From the NCBI GenBank assembly GCA_024404295.1, contig JAKSQE010000005.1, forward strand, positions 1-21,892: a stretch of DNA of 21,892 nucleotides, read 5' to 3'. The DNA comes from Oscillibacter sp. GTDB lineage: Bacteria > Bacillota > Clostridia > Oscillospirales > Oscillospiraceae. This document shows positions 1 through 6,385 of the stretch, piece by piece. The notes below the pieces were generated by a model. The model saw only the letters and a program-made list of their open reading frames with translations. It did no database searches and was not told where the DNA came from. The first letter of the stretch is position 1. The number at the start of each line of letters is the position of its first letter. Position numbers and translations under genes: made by a program.

Positions 1-520
1 TAGCCAGAGAGTCGCAGCCGGTCTTGGTCACGAACTCCTCGACCTCTTCGGGACGAGTGTAGGAAGAGTCCTCAGCAGAAACCTGAACCTCATCCTCAAC
101 GCCGGCCAGAGAGCCCAGCTCAGCCTCGACGACCACGCCGTGATCATGAGCGTACTCAACAACCTTCTTGGTGATCTCAATGTTCTCAGCGAAAGGCTTG
201 GAGGAAGCGTCGATCATGACGGAAGTGAAACCACCATCGATGCAGCTCTTGCAGGTCTCAAAGCTATCGCCGTGATCCAGGTGCAGGCAGATGGGCAGGC
301 CGGTCTCGATAACAGCGGCCTCAACCAGCTTCATCAGATAGGTGTGGTTAGCGTAAGCACGAGCACCCTTGGAAACCTGCAGGATCAGAGGAGCTTCCAG
401 ATCCTTAGCGGCCTCGGTGATGCCCTGAACGATCTCCATGTTATTGACGTTGAAAGCACCGATTGCGTAACCGCCGTGATAGGCTTTCTTGAACATCTCA
501 GTAGAAGTAACCAGAGGCAT
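1..520 (-). CDS. fba: Class II fructose-1,6-bisphosphate aldolase, N-terminal part (cut by window edge)
   Basis: This enzyme reversibly cleaves fructose-1,6-bisphosphate into dihydroxyacetone phosphate and glyceraldehyde-3-phosphate in the cytosol. Only the first 173 residues lie in the window; the rest runs off the left edge. The reading begins MPLVTSTEMFKKAYHGGYAI and carries the class II signature HLDHG at residues 80-84, where D82 and H83 correspond to the catalytic aspartate and a zinc ligand. VEAELG at 131-136 supplies the second metal-binding segment. The start ATG (518-520) is set by TAGGAGA at 529-535. The gene is divergent from the PPi-phosphofructokinase gene, so two consecutive glycolytic steps share one intergenic region. 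Codon use is strongly biased (GCC, CTG, GGC), as in highly expressed genes. The family call is very secure. Confidence 0.96.
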   Translation of the reverse strand, partial: MPLVTSTEMFKKAYHGGYAIGAFNVNNMEIVQGITEAAKDLEAPLILQVSKGARAYANHTYLMKLVEAAVIETGLPICLHLDHGDSFETCKSCIDGGFTSVMIDASSKPFAENIEITKKVVEYAHDHGVVVEAELGSLAGVEDEVQVSAEDSSYTRPEEVEEFVTKTGCDSLA

Positions 521-589
521 TACAATCATCTCCTAAAATATAAAAATATTCTCCGTTTCCCCATCGAGAAAAGAAAAAAACAGCCGCAG

Positions 590-617
590 ATGTATCGTTT
601 TTCAAAAAACGTTACAT
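590..617. promoter_or_regulatory. 28-bp near-perfect palindrome, possible operator upstream of fba
   Basis: The arms ATGTATCGTTTTT (590-602) and AAAAACGTTACAT (605-617) are reverse complements except at one position, with CA between them. The site lies 70-97 bases upstream of the fba start codon, between the gene and its likely promoter. It has no T-run or GC-rich stem as a terminator would, so a dimeric repressor site is the better guess. The cognate regulator is unknown. Confidence 0.5.
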
Positions 618-671
618 TCTGCAACGCCTCTTTTGAACCGTTCTTGTATAGGAAAACGATTTTCTAATTTG

Positions 672-699
672 ATAATAGCATAAAAAATATAAAATGCAA
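672..699 (-). promoter_or_regulatory. Possible promoter for fba
   Basis: On the minus strand TTGCAT (694-699) is followed after 16 bases by TATTAT (672-677). The -10 matches the SigA consensus at five of six positions; the -35 is weak. It would place transcription start upstream of the 590-617 palindrome, leaving the palindrome inside the 5' leader. A second -10-like TATACA occurs nearer the gene but without a convincing -35. Confidence 0.35.
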
Positions 700-702
700 G
701 TA

Positions 703-731
703 TTTACAATTCTTTTTTTCAATGATATGAT
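703..731 (+). promoter_or_regulatory. SigA-type promoter for pfp
   Basis: TTTACA (703-708), a 17-base spacer and TATGAT (726-731) each match the vegetative consensus at five of six positions. The predicted start near 738 leaves a short leader that carries GAGGAGGA (747-754), nine bases ahead of the ATG at 764. Confidence 0.7.
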
Positions 732-763
732 AATCTTACCAATTTTGAGGAGGATTTTTTCTC

Positions 764-2002
764 ATGAGTGAACTGAAAGGCGCATGCATTATCGGCCAGT
801 CTGGTGGCCCCACTTCTGTTATCAACGCCAGTGCTTACGGCGTTATCGACGCAGCACTGAAAAACCCCAACATCACCAACGTTTACGGTGCCGAGCACGG
901 CATTGTCGGCGTTCTGAACGACCGTCTGTTTGACATGGGTCAGGAAGATCCCGCTGAGCTGGAACTGCTGAAGTATACTCCCTCTTCCGCTCTGGGTTCC
1001 TGCCGCTATAAGATCGCAGATCCCGATGTGGACGACACCGATTACAAGCGCATCCTGGAAGTGTTCAAGAAGCACGATGTTCGTTACTTCTTCTATAACG
1101 GTGGTAACGACTCCATGGATACCTGCAACAAGATTTCCAAGTATATGCAGAAAGTCGGCTATGAGTGCCGCGTGATGGGCGTGCCCAAGACTATCGACAA
1201 CGATCTGTTCGGCACTGACCACTGCCCCGGCTTTGCTTCCGCCGCTAAGTATATTGCAACAAGCTGCATGGAAGTCTATCAGGACGCTCGCGTCTATGAT
1301 AAGGGCATGGTTTGCATCATTGAGATCATGGGCCGTCATGCCGGTTGGCTGGCTGGTGCAGCTGCTCTGGCTTCTGCTTACGGTGCAGGCCCCGATCTGG
1401 TCTATCTGCCCGAGGTCGACTTTGACATGGACAAGTTCCTGGCCGATGTTGATCGCATCTACAAGGAGAAGAACAACGTCATGGTTGCCGTTTCCGAGGG
1501 CATCCACTACGCTGATGGTTCCTTCGTTTCCGAGGCTAAGACTTCTGCTACCGACGGTTTCGGTCACGCTCAGTTGGGCGGTTTGGCCGCTATGTTGGCT
1601 GAGGTCGTCAAGGAGAAGACCGGCGCTAAGGTTCGTGGCATTGAGCTGAGCCTGCTGCAGCGCTGCGGTGCTCACCTGGCCTCTGAGACCGATATCGAAG
1701 AATCTTATATGTCTGGTAAGGCAGCTGTTGAGAACGCTACCGCTGGCCTGACTGATAAGATGGTTGGCTTCGAGCGCACTTATGTGGACGGCAAGTATGT
1801 CTGCAAGACCAAGCTGTTCAACCTGACTGATGTTGCTAACACCGAGAAGAAGGTTCCTCTGGAGTGGATCACTCCCGACCACAGCAATGTGACCAAGGAC
1901 TTCGTTGATTATGCTCTGCCTCTGATCCAGGGTGAGCCCAATCTGCCCAAGCAGGACTCTCTGCCTCGCTTCGCTAAGTTGAAGAAGGTTCTGGCAAAGT
2001 AA
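764..2002 (+). CDS. pfp: Diphosphate-dependent 6-phosphofructokinase
   Basis: This cytosolic enzyme phosphorylates fructose-6-phosphate to the 1,6-bisphosphate, most likely using pyrophosphate instead of ATP (EC 2.7.1.90), which makes the step reversible and saves ATP. The 412-residue protein has the phosphofructokinase fold motifs: GQSGGPT at 11-17, GGNDS at 113-117, PKTIDND at 141-147 and MGRHAGW at 189-195. ATP enzymes read GGDGS and PGTIDND at the second and third motifs; the Asp after GGN and the Lys before TIDND are the established markers of PPi use. The ATG at 764 follows a strong GAGGAGGA site. A perfect hairpin terminator follows the stop. The gene stands alone, divergent from the aldolase gene that acts next in the pathway. 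Cofactor choice is inferred from motifs. Confidence 0.95.
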   Translation: MSELKGACIIGQSGGPTSVINASAYGVIDAALKNPNITNVYGAEHGIVGVLNDRLFDMGQEDPAELELLKYTPSSALGSCRYKIADPDVDDTDYKRILEVFKKHDVRYFFYNGGNDSMDTCNKISKYMQKVGYECRVMGVPKTIDNDLFGTDHCPGFASAAKYIATSCMEVYQDARVYDKGMVCIIEIMGRHAGWLAGAAALASAYGAGPDLVYLPEVDFDMDKFLADVDRIYKEKNNVMVAVSEGIHYADGSFVSEAKTSATDGFGHAQLGGLAAMLAEVVKEKTGAKVRGIELSLLQRCGAHLASETDIEESYMSGKAAVENATAGLTDKMVGFERTYVDGKYVCKTKLFNLTDVANTEKKVPLEWITPDHSNVTKDFVDYALPLIQGEPNLPKQDSLPRFAKLKKVLAK

Positions 2003-2020
2003 TTTACTTCCAGTGTAATG

Positions 2021-2055
2021 AAAATCCGGAAGGGACTTCCCTTCCGGATTTTTTA
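2021..2055 (+). terminator. Rho-independent terminator of pfp
   Basis: Arms AAAATCCGGAAGGG (2021-2034) and CCCTTCCGGATTTT (2039-2052) pair perfectly around the loop ACTT, and the T-run continues past the stem. It starts 18 bases after the pfp stop. The A-rich left flank could let it also stop transcripts of the convergent minus-strand gene ending at 2073. Confidence 0.93.
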
Positions 2056-2072
2056 TTTACAGCGATCACTTT

Positions 2073-2303
2073 TCATTTGTTCGGAAGATCGTACAGAATA
2101 TTGATGGTTCTGTATATTTCACCGCAAGCCGGGCACTTCCAGTCACAGTTGCTTTTCTTGGCCTTTTTATGCAGGAAAACCAAAGTTGCAGCTTCACATT
2201 TCGGGCAGGTTGTCGGCTGCTCTGACCAAAGACGCTTCAAGAAGAGAACTTCTTCATCGCGAGTTTTAAAATAATTCACTTGTTCTTTTGGTAAATCGTC
2301 CAC
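2073..2303 (-). CDS. Small zinc-ribbon protein of unknown function
   Basis: This is a 76-residue protein with two cysteine pairs, CPKC (33-36) and CPAC (57-60), plus C53. The spacing of two CxxC knuckles about 20 residues apart is that of a zinc ribbon, seen in many nucleic-acid or protein-binding modules; no specific function can be assigned. It follows coaX. With the ATG at 2303 the two genes overlap by 28 bases. A GTG at 2277-2279 would instead give a four-base GTGA overlap with the coaX stop and a 68-residue product that keeps all cysteines. Neither start has a clear ribosome site, so translation is probably coupled to coaX. The protein is acidic at the N terminus and Lys-rich between the knuckles. 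Confidence 0.75.
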   Translation of the reverse strand: MDDLPKEQVNYFKTRDEEVLFLKRLWSEQPTTCPKCEAATLVFLHKKAKKSNCDWKCPACGEIYRTINILYDLPNK

Positions 2304-3052
2304 AAGCCATCCAACAGCAGATTCTTATCATAAATGATCTCATTGCGGCAGTATTTCAAAATGAATGGTGCATTTCCTCCTGTGGCGACAACAGTAACAT
2401 ATTCATCCGGGAACTCTTCACGAATTCGGTCGATGATGCCGTCCAGCATACTAGCCGTACCATAAACGATGCCGGAACGCATGCACTCCTCCGTGTTTTT
2501 GCCAATCAGCATCTTAGGTGCCTCTAAAGAAATTGCAGGCAACTGCGCCGCGCGTCTGGAAAGCGCCTCCAATGAAACGTTGACACCCGGGAGCAGCATG
2601 CCTCCCTCGTAGGTATGTCCCTCTGAGATCACGCCGATCGTTGTCGCCGTACCCATATCAATGGTAACAACAGGGGGCTGAAATTTCTCAAGAGCGGCCA
2701 CAGCGTCAGCCACGATATCAGCGCCGACTTGTGTCTGTACCGTAAGGCGAATATTTAAACCTGTTTTGATCCCCGGGCCTACTACCATGGGTTCCTTACC
2801 CAGTAAGCGTGTTAGCGCTTTTTGCATCATAAAGTTCAACGGAGGTACAACACTGCACAAAATCGAGCCGGTAACCTTGTGATAATCATACTGATACAAC
2901 TGAAACAGATTCATCAAATCCAGGCAAATCTGATCCGCTGTTTTTCGGCTGTCCGTATCCAAGGAGGCGCGAAAGCATAGATTGCGATCTTCATCAAACA
3001 GACCAACACATATGGTTGAATTACCAATGTCAACTGCCAACAGCATACGCAT
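2276..3052 (-). CDS. coaX: Type III pantothenate kinase
   Basis: CoaX phosphorylates pantothenate with ATP, the first committed step of coenzyme A synthesis. The 258-residue length fits the family. Diagnostic segments are the N-terminal phosphate-binding DIGNST (8-13), the GADIVADAVAAL segment, and the following TIDMGTATT, which together mark the ASKHA-fold type III enzymes as opposed to CoaA types. Type III enzymes are typically insensitive to CoA feedback and need a monovalent cation. The start ATG at 3050-3052 is preceded by AGGGGAT; a second ATG two codons later is possible but worse spaced. It is the first gene of a two-gene unit with the zinc-ribbon gene and is divergent from ogt. Confidence 0.95.
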   Translation of the reverse strand: MRMLLAVDIGNSTICVGLFDEDRNLCFRASLDTDSRKTADQICLDLMNLFQLYQYDYHKVTGSILCSVVPPLNFMMQKALTRLLGKEPMVVGPGIKTGLNIRLTVQTQVGADIVADAVAALEKFQPPVVTIDMGTATTIGVISEGHTYEGGMLLPGVNVSLEALSRRAAQLPAISLEAPKMLIGKNTEECMRSGIVYGTASMLDGIIDRIREEFPDEYVTVVATGGNAPFILKYCRNEIIYDKNLLLDGLWTIYQKNK

Positions 3053-3084
3053 TTATCCCCTAATCACAGATTTTTTCTATTTTT

Positions 3085-3113
3085 ATAGTAGCATGTCTTT
3101 TTTCCCTTTACAA
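3085..3113 (-). promoter_or_regulatory. SigA-type promoter for coaX
   Basis: On the minus strand TTGTAA (3108-3113), 17 bases, then TACTAT (3085-3090), with TGC directly before the -10 (extended -10 form). It lies about 30 bases upstream of the coaX start. Confidence 0.65.
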
Positions 3114-3124
3114 GCAAAATTATA

Positions 3125-3153
3125 TTGCCAAATTGCAATCATTTTTCTATACT
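3125..3153 (+). promoter_or_regulatory. SigA-type promoter for ogt
   Basis: TTGCCA (3125-3130) is followed after 17 bases by TATACT (3148-3153). It fits the ogt start at 3190 and forms a back-to-back pair with the coaX promoter without overlapping it. Confidence 0.65.
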
Positions 3154-3189
3154 GACTTCAAACAGCTGTATGGATGAAAGGAAATTCCT

Positions 3190-3687
3190 GTGACATATAT
3201 TGCCATCTACAACTCCCCTATCGGTCTTCTATACCTTGCTTCTGACGGCAGCTCTTTAATCGGACTATGGATAGAAGGGCAAAAATATTTTTCCGCATCA
3301 ATTCAAGGAGAATCAGCTCAAATTCATCCAGATCTTCCTGTTTTTCAACAAACTATCCTTTGGCTAGATGCTTACTTTGCAAAAGAGCCTCTCCCGGTTA
3401 TGCCTCCTCTCTCTCCACAAGGCAGTCCCTTTCGGCAGTCCGTGTGGGAGCTGTTAATGGATATTCCCTATGGTCAGACTTCAACATACGGTGCAATATC
3501 CCGGCTTCTTCAACGACGAGGAATTTCTGCTTCCGCTCAAGCCGTAGGCGGAGCTGTGGGACACAATCCCATCTCCATTCTAATTCCATGCCACCGCGTC
3601 TTGGGCGCTAACGGCTGTCTAACCGGATATGCAGGCGGTATAGAAAAAAAGAAATTTCTGCTTAATTTAGAAGGTGTTGAATGCTGA
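3190..3687 (+). CDS. ogt: Methylated-DNA--protein-cysteine S-methyltransferase
   Basis: This is a suicide repair protein that moves the methyl group of O6-methylguanine (or O4-methylthymine) in DNA onto its own cysteine. The 165-residue protein carries the active-site motif PCHRV at 133-137, with acceptor C134, preceded by the recognition segment IPYGQTSTYG (92-101) that is typical of the DNA-binding domain. The N-terminal half is the usual short Ogt-like domain, with no Ada regulatory domain. The start is GTG at 3190, supported by AAAGGAA at 3177-3183; no in-frame ATG fits better. It has its own promoter, consistent with stand-alone expression. Family assignment is secure; ogt versus adaB naming is arbitrary. 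Confidence 0.95.
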   Translation: MTYIAIYNSPIGLLYLASDGSSLIGLWIEGQKYFSASIQGESAQIHPDLPVFQQTILWLDAYFAKEPLPVMPPLSPQGSPFRQSVWELLMDIPYGQTSTYGAISRLLQRRGISASAQAVGGAVGHNPISILIPCHRVLGANGCLTGYAGGIEKKKFLLNLEGVEC

Positions 3688-3717
3688 ATGCGCTTTCTCA
3701 AATACATCGAGTCTGGC

Positions 3718-3759
3718 AAGTTCGAGGACCCCATCCGAATGGATAGGGTCCTTGAACTT
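3718..3759. terminator. Long hairpin between convergent ogt and spoIVA, probable bidirectional terminator
   Basis: AAGTTCGAGGACCC (3718-3731) pairs with GGGTCCTTGAACTT (3746-3759) with one G-T wobble, and the enclosed ATCC/GGAT extends the stem around GAAT. It lies between two converging genes. The T-run after the stem is poor on both strands, so it may act as an RNA end-stabiliser as much as a terminator. Confidence 0.55.
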
Positions 3760-3771
3760 CTTAAAACTCTA

Positions 3772-5247
3772 TTAAAGGATGATGCAAATTAAGCCGCCAC
3801 TCCCCTCATTGATGATGCGCGTCAATGTCTCCTGCAGCTTTTTCTGTGCATCGTCTGGCATTCTTTTCAGTTTCGTCTGCAAGTCATCACTGACCAATTC
3901 GTGGAAGCTTCGCCCAAAAATATTTGATTCCCAGATCTTACTGGTGTCACCTTCAAATTCCTGTAACAGATAATTTACAAGATCTTCCGATTGTTTTTCG
4001 TTTCCAACAATGGGAGAAACGGCCGTTTCAATGTCAGCTCGAATCATATGAATACTTGGAGCGCTGGCCTTTAGTTTTACTCCGTATCGCCCACCCTGCT
4101 TCATAATTTGTGGTTCCTCAAGCCGCAGTTCATCGATTCCGGGAACCACGATCCCATAACCGGTTTCCCGTACATCACGCAAAGCTGCAGAAACCTTATC
4201 ATATTCCGCCTTAACAGATGCAAGCTGAGTCAGCAGGCTCATCAGGTCACCATCATCCGCAACCTGAAATCCGGATTGCTCAGATAGTGTATGGTAAAAC
4301 AGCTCTCGCGGCAAGATCAGTTCTGCGCTGGCCACTCCGGTTCCTAAGTCGATGGTTTGAATCTCTGCTTTGCTGATGTTTTCGCAATGACCCAGTGCCG
4401 AAATAACCCCTTCCAGTTCCCGAATGTGTCGCAGTCCAACCGCTTCCTTCCGGACCATTTCATAAAGGCCCGCTTTGATTGGGTGCGTCGTCGACAAGGC
4501 ATCTACCCATGGAGGTAAATAGAGATTCAACTCCTGCATAGGAAACTCGTATAAAACTGCCTTTAAAATATCATTTACGGCATCTTCGCTCAGCGTCAGG
4601 CAATTGACCGGGATACAGCGCACCTCATAATGCGATGTAATATCTGCAGCAATGGCTGTAGCGCGGTCAGATTCCGGATCATTAGAATTCAGCAAGACAA
4701 TAAACGGTTTGTTCAATTCTTGCAGTTCACTGATCACTCGTTCTTCCGCTTCGAGATAATCTTCACGCGGAATATCGGTAATACTTCCATCTGTTGTAAT
4801 CACAATGCCAATCGTGGCGTGCTCCGCAATGACTTTCCGCGTTCCGATTTCAGCGGCCTCTGTCATGGGAATTGCATGGTCATACCACGGCGTTGTCACC
4901 ATACGAACCTGTTCGTCTTCAAATTGTCCCAATGCGCCTCGCACCATATACCCCACACAGTCGATCAAGCGTACAGAGCATTGTCCACCATCAGCAAGCT
5001 GCATCTCCACTGCTTCTTCCGGAACAAATTTCGGTTCCGCCGTCATAATGGTGCGGCCAGAACCACTTTGAGGCAGTTCATCTCTGGCTCGCTCTTTTCG
5101 ATACACGTTTTCAATATTCGGAATGATCTGGGTCTCCATAAAGCGCTTAATAAAAGTAGATTTTCCTGTGCGCACAGGCCCTACAACACCGACATAAATA
5201 TCCCCTGCCGTGCGTGTGGCAATATTCTGATAGATCGAGGTATTCAT
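3772..5247 (-). CDS. spoIVA: Stage IV sporulation protein A, coat morphogenetic ATPase
   Basis: SpoIVA is made in the mother cell and polymerises, driven by ATP hydrolysis, over the forespore surface to form the basement layer of the spore coat. The sequence from the chosen start begins MNTSIYQNIATRTAGDIY and has a Walker A segment GPVRTGKST soon after, as in the Bacillus protein. The C terminus ends GGLICIIL, the conserved tail. Length is 491 residues, practically the same as the roughly 492 of B. subtilis. An in-frame ATG 23 codons upstream (5316) exists, but ATG at 5245-5247 has AAGGA at good spacing and matches the family start. It is monocistronic, divergent from the ABC operon, and about 4 kb from spoVM and sipL, whose products bind it. 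Confidence 0.97.
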   Translation of the reverse strand: MNTSIYQNIATRTAGDIYVGVVGPVRTGKSTFIKRFMETQIIPNIENVYRKERARDELPQSGSGRTIMTAEPKFVPEEAVEMQLADGGQCSVRLIDCVGYMVRGALGQFEDEQVRMVTTPWYDHAIPMTEAAEIGTRKVIAEHATIGIVITTDGSITDIPREDYLEAEERVISELQELNKPFIVLLNSNDPESDRATAIAADITSHYEVRCIPVNCLTLSEDAVNDILKAVLYEFPMQELNLYLPPWVDALSTTHPIKAGLYEMVRKEAVGLRHIRELEGVISALGHCENISKAEIQTIDLGTGVASAELILPRELFYHTLSEQSGFQVADDGDLMSLLTQLASVKAEYDKVSAALRDVRETGYGIVVPGIDELRLEEPQIMKQGGRYGVKLKASAPSIHMIRADIETAVSPIVGNEKQSEDLVNYLLQEFEGDTSKIWESNIFGRSFHELVSDDLQTKLKRMPDDAQKKLQETLTRIINEGSGGLICIIL

Positions 5248-5283
5248 AGCATCCCGTCCTTTTTTGCTCCATATTCGTGTTTT

Positions 5284-5313
5284 ATCTTTATGCATCAGAC
5301 GTAACAAATAGTA
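5284..5313 (-). promoter_or_regulatory. Weak candidate SigE promoter for spoIVA
   Basis: spoIVA is a SigE gene in studied spore formers. On the minus strand TACTATTT (5306-5313) and CATAAAGAT (5284-5292) resemble the SigE elements, but the match is partial. An alternative -10, CATAAAAT (5368-5375), is closer to consensus but lies about 120 bases from the start codon and lacks a well-spaced -35. Neither is decisive. Confidence 0.25.
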
Positions 5314-5386
5314 CAAGACACCCGTTATTGTTGAAAATAGATAAATGACATTGCGATTAGCTTATATATTTTATGCACAACTTTTC

Positions 5387-5415
5387 TTTACACTACCAAT
5401 TTAGCGTGGTAAACT
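5387..5415 (+). promoter_or_regulatory. SigA-type promoter for the ABC transporter operon
   Basis: TTTACA (5387-5392), a 17-base spacer and TAAACT (5410-5415), with TGG just before the -10 as in extended -10 promoters. It is about 50 bases ahead of the first gene, whose start has AGGAGG at 5455-5460. Confidence 0.6.
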
Positions 5416-5467
5416 GATACCATAGTAAATGAGCGATTGACTGTCGCAATTTTTAGGAGGATTTACG

Positions 5468-6280
5468 ATGAAAAAGTTTATGTCTTTGATGTTGGCTCTG
5501 GCCATGGTCATGGCTTTAGCCGCTTGCAGCAAGCCTGCTGAAGAAAAGCCCGCTGATGCTGATCCCGCTCCCGAGGCTCCCGCTACCATCGTCTATGCCG
5601 TTGAGGCAGGTTCTGCCGGTGAGGAAGTTGCTCTGGAAAACGGTTTCGAGATCGTCAGCGTTGATACCCAGGCTAAGGCTTTGATGGAAGTTCAGGCCGG
5701 CACCTCTGATGCCGCCATTATCGACTCCCTGATGGCCGGTGCAATGGTCGGTGAAGGTACCAGCTATCCCGATCTGAAGATCACCGATCAGAAGTTGACC
5801 GAAGAGCTGTACGGTGTTGGTTGCCGTAAGGACAGCGATCTGGCTGCTTTCATCAATGCAGTGATGGCTGATGCTTATGCTGACGGCACCATGATGGAGA
5901 TCGCCAATACTTACGGCGTGCAGGAAGCTGTCATCGAGCAGAAGGCTGATGCTTATACCGCTTCCGCTGACGGCGATGTGGCTTACATCCAGGGCAAGGG
6001 CACTCTGATTGTCGGTATCACTGACTTCGCCCCCATGGACTACAAGGATGACAACGGTGAGTGGATCGGCTTCGATGCTGATATGGCTAAGCTGGTTGCC
6101 GAGAAGCTGGGTGTTAGCATTGAGTTCGTTGAGATCGATTGGGACAACAAGGTCTTTGAGCTGGACGGCAAGGCAATCGACGTTGTTTGGAACGGCATGA
6201 CCCTGACCGATGCGGTTATGGAAACCATGGCTTGCACCAATGCATATTGCAACAACGCTCAGGTCGTGATCGTAAAGTAA
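5468..6280 (+). CDS. ABC transporter substrate-binding lipoprotein with apparently circularly permuted lobes
   Basis: This is an extracytoplasmic solute-binding protein of the amino-acid (family 3) type, anchored as a lipoprotein: hydrophobic signal, lipobox LAAC with C20, then an acidic Pro/Ala-rich linker to about residue 39. Residues 41-150 resemble the second lobe of the family (AGSAGEE at 47-53, AAIIDSLMA at 82-90, YADGTMMEIANTYG at 137-150). Residues 177-270 resemble the first lobe (GKGTLIVGITDFAPMDYKDD, then GFDADMAKLVAEKLGV, IDVVWNGMT, ending AQVVIVK). In ordinary members the order is the reverse. The usual arginine after the GMTxT segment is replaced by V250. Length, 270 residues, equals one complete two-lobed protein, so neither lobe is lost. 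It heads the operon with permease and ATPase. The ligand is unknown. Confidence 0.85.
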   Translation: MKKFMSLMLALAMVMALAACSKPAEEKPADADPAPEAPATIVYAVEAGSAGEEVALENGFEIVSVDTQAKALMEVQAGTSDAAIIDSLMAGAMVGEGTSYPDLKITDQKLTEELYGVGCRKDSDLAAFINAVMADAYADGTMMEIANTYGVQEAVIEQKADAYTASADGDVAYIQGKGTLIVGITDFAPMDYKDDNGEWIGFDADMAKLVAEKLGVSIEFVEIDWDNKVFELDGKAIDVVWNGMTLTDAVMETMACTNAYCNNAQVVIVK

Positions 6281-6311
6281 TCTGTTACCCCCTCTTTAGA
6301 GAAGCAATACG

Positions 6312-6348
6312 CCAAAGGCAGAGAGTGTTTAACGCTCTCTGCCTTTGG
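6312..6348 (+). other. Intergenic stem-loop between binding-protein and permease genes
   Basis: CCAAAGGCAGAGAG (6312-6325) pairs perfectly with CTCTCTGCCTTTGG (6335-6348), with one or two further inner pairs. No T-run follows, so full termination is unlikely. Hairpins here in ABC operons are known to protect the upstream binding-protein mRNA and lower downstream expression, giving more binding protein than membrane parts. That role is inferred. Confidence 0.75.
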
Positions 6349-6385
6349 GCGGCAAAATGAGAAAAATAATTGAGGAGAGTTTTCC

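Noticed and set aside
140..667. A 175-codon plus-strand frame over the fba gene
   Set aside because: It is antisense to fba, whose conserved motifs are clear on the minus strand, and it runs into the intergenic region without domain signal.
719..1882. A 387-codon open frame on the minus strand opposite pfp
   Set aside because: It is antisense to a well-supported enzyme with strong codon bias, which tends to open a complementary frame. The translation shows no recognisable domain and no ribosome site.
3688..3792. A 34-codon plus-strand frame starting directly after the ogt stop (MRFLKYIESGKFEDPIRM...)
   Set aside because: It looks protein-like, but the frame runs through the long intergenic hairpin and into the end of spoIVA, and the ribosome site is weak. 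The hairpin is the simpler explanation, though conservation in relatives would reopen it.
4630..5304. A 224-codon plus-strand frame over spoIVA
   Set aside because: It lies opposite the conserved N-terminal half of SpoIVA and has no start signal; a shadow frame.
5248..5467. Possible riboswitch or leader RNA ahead of the ABC operon
   Set aside because: The predicted transcript leader is only about 45 bases and shows no conserved hairpin set; promoter and ribosome site explain the region.
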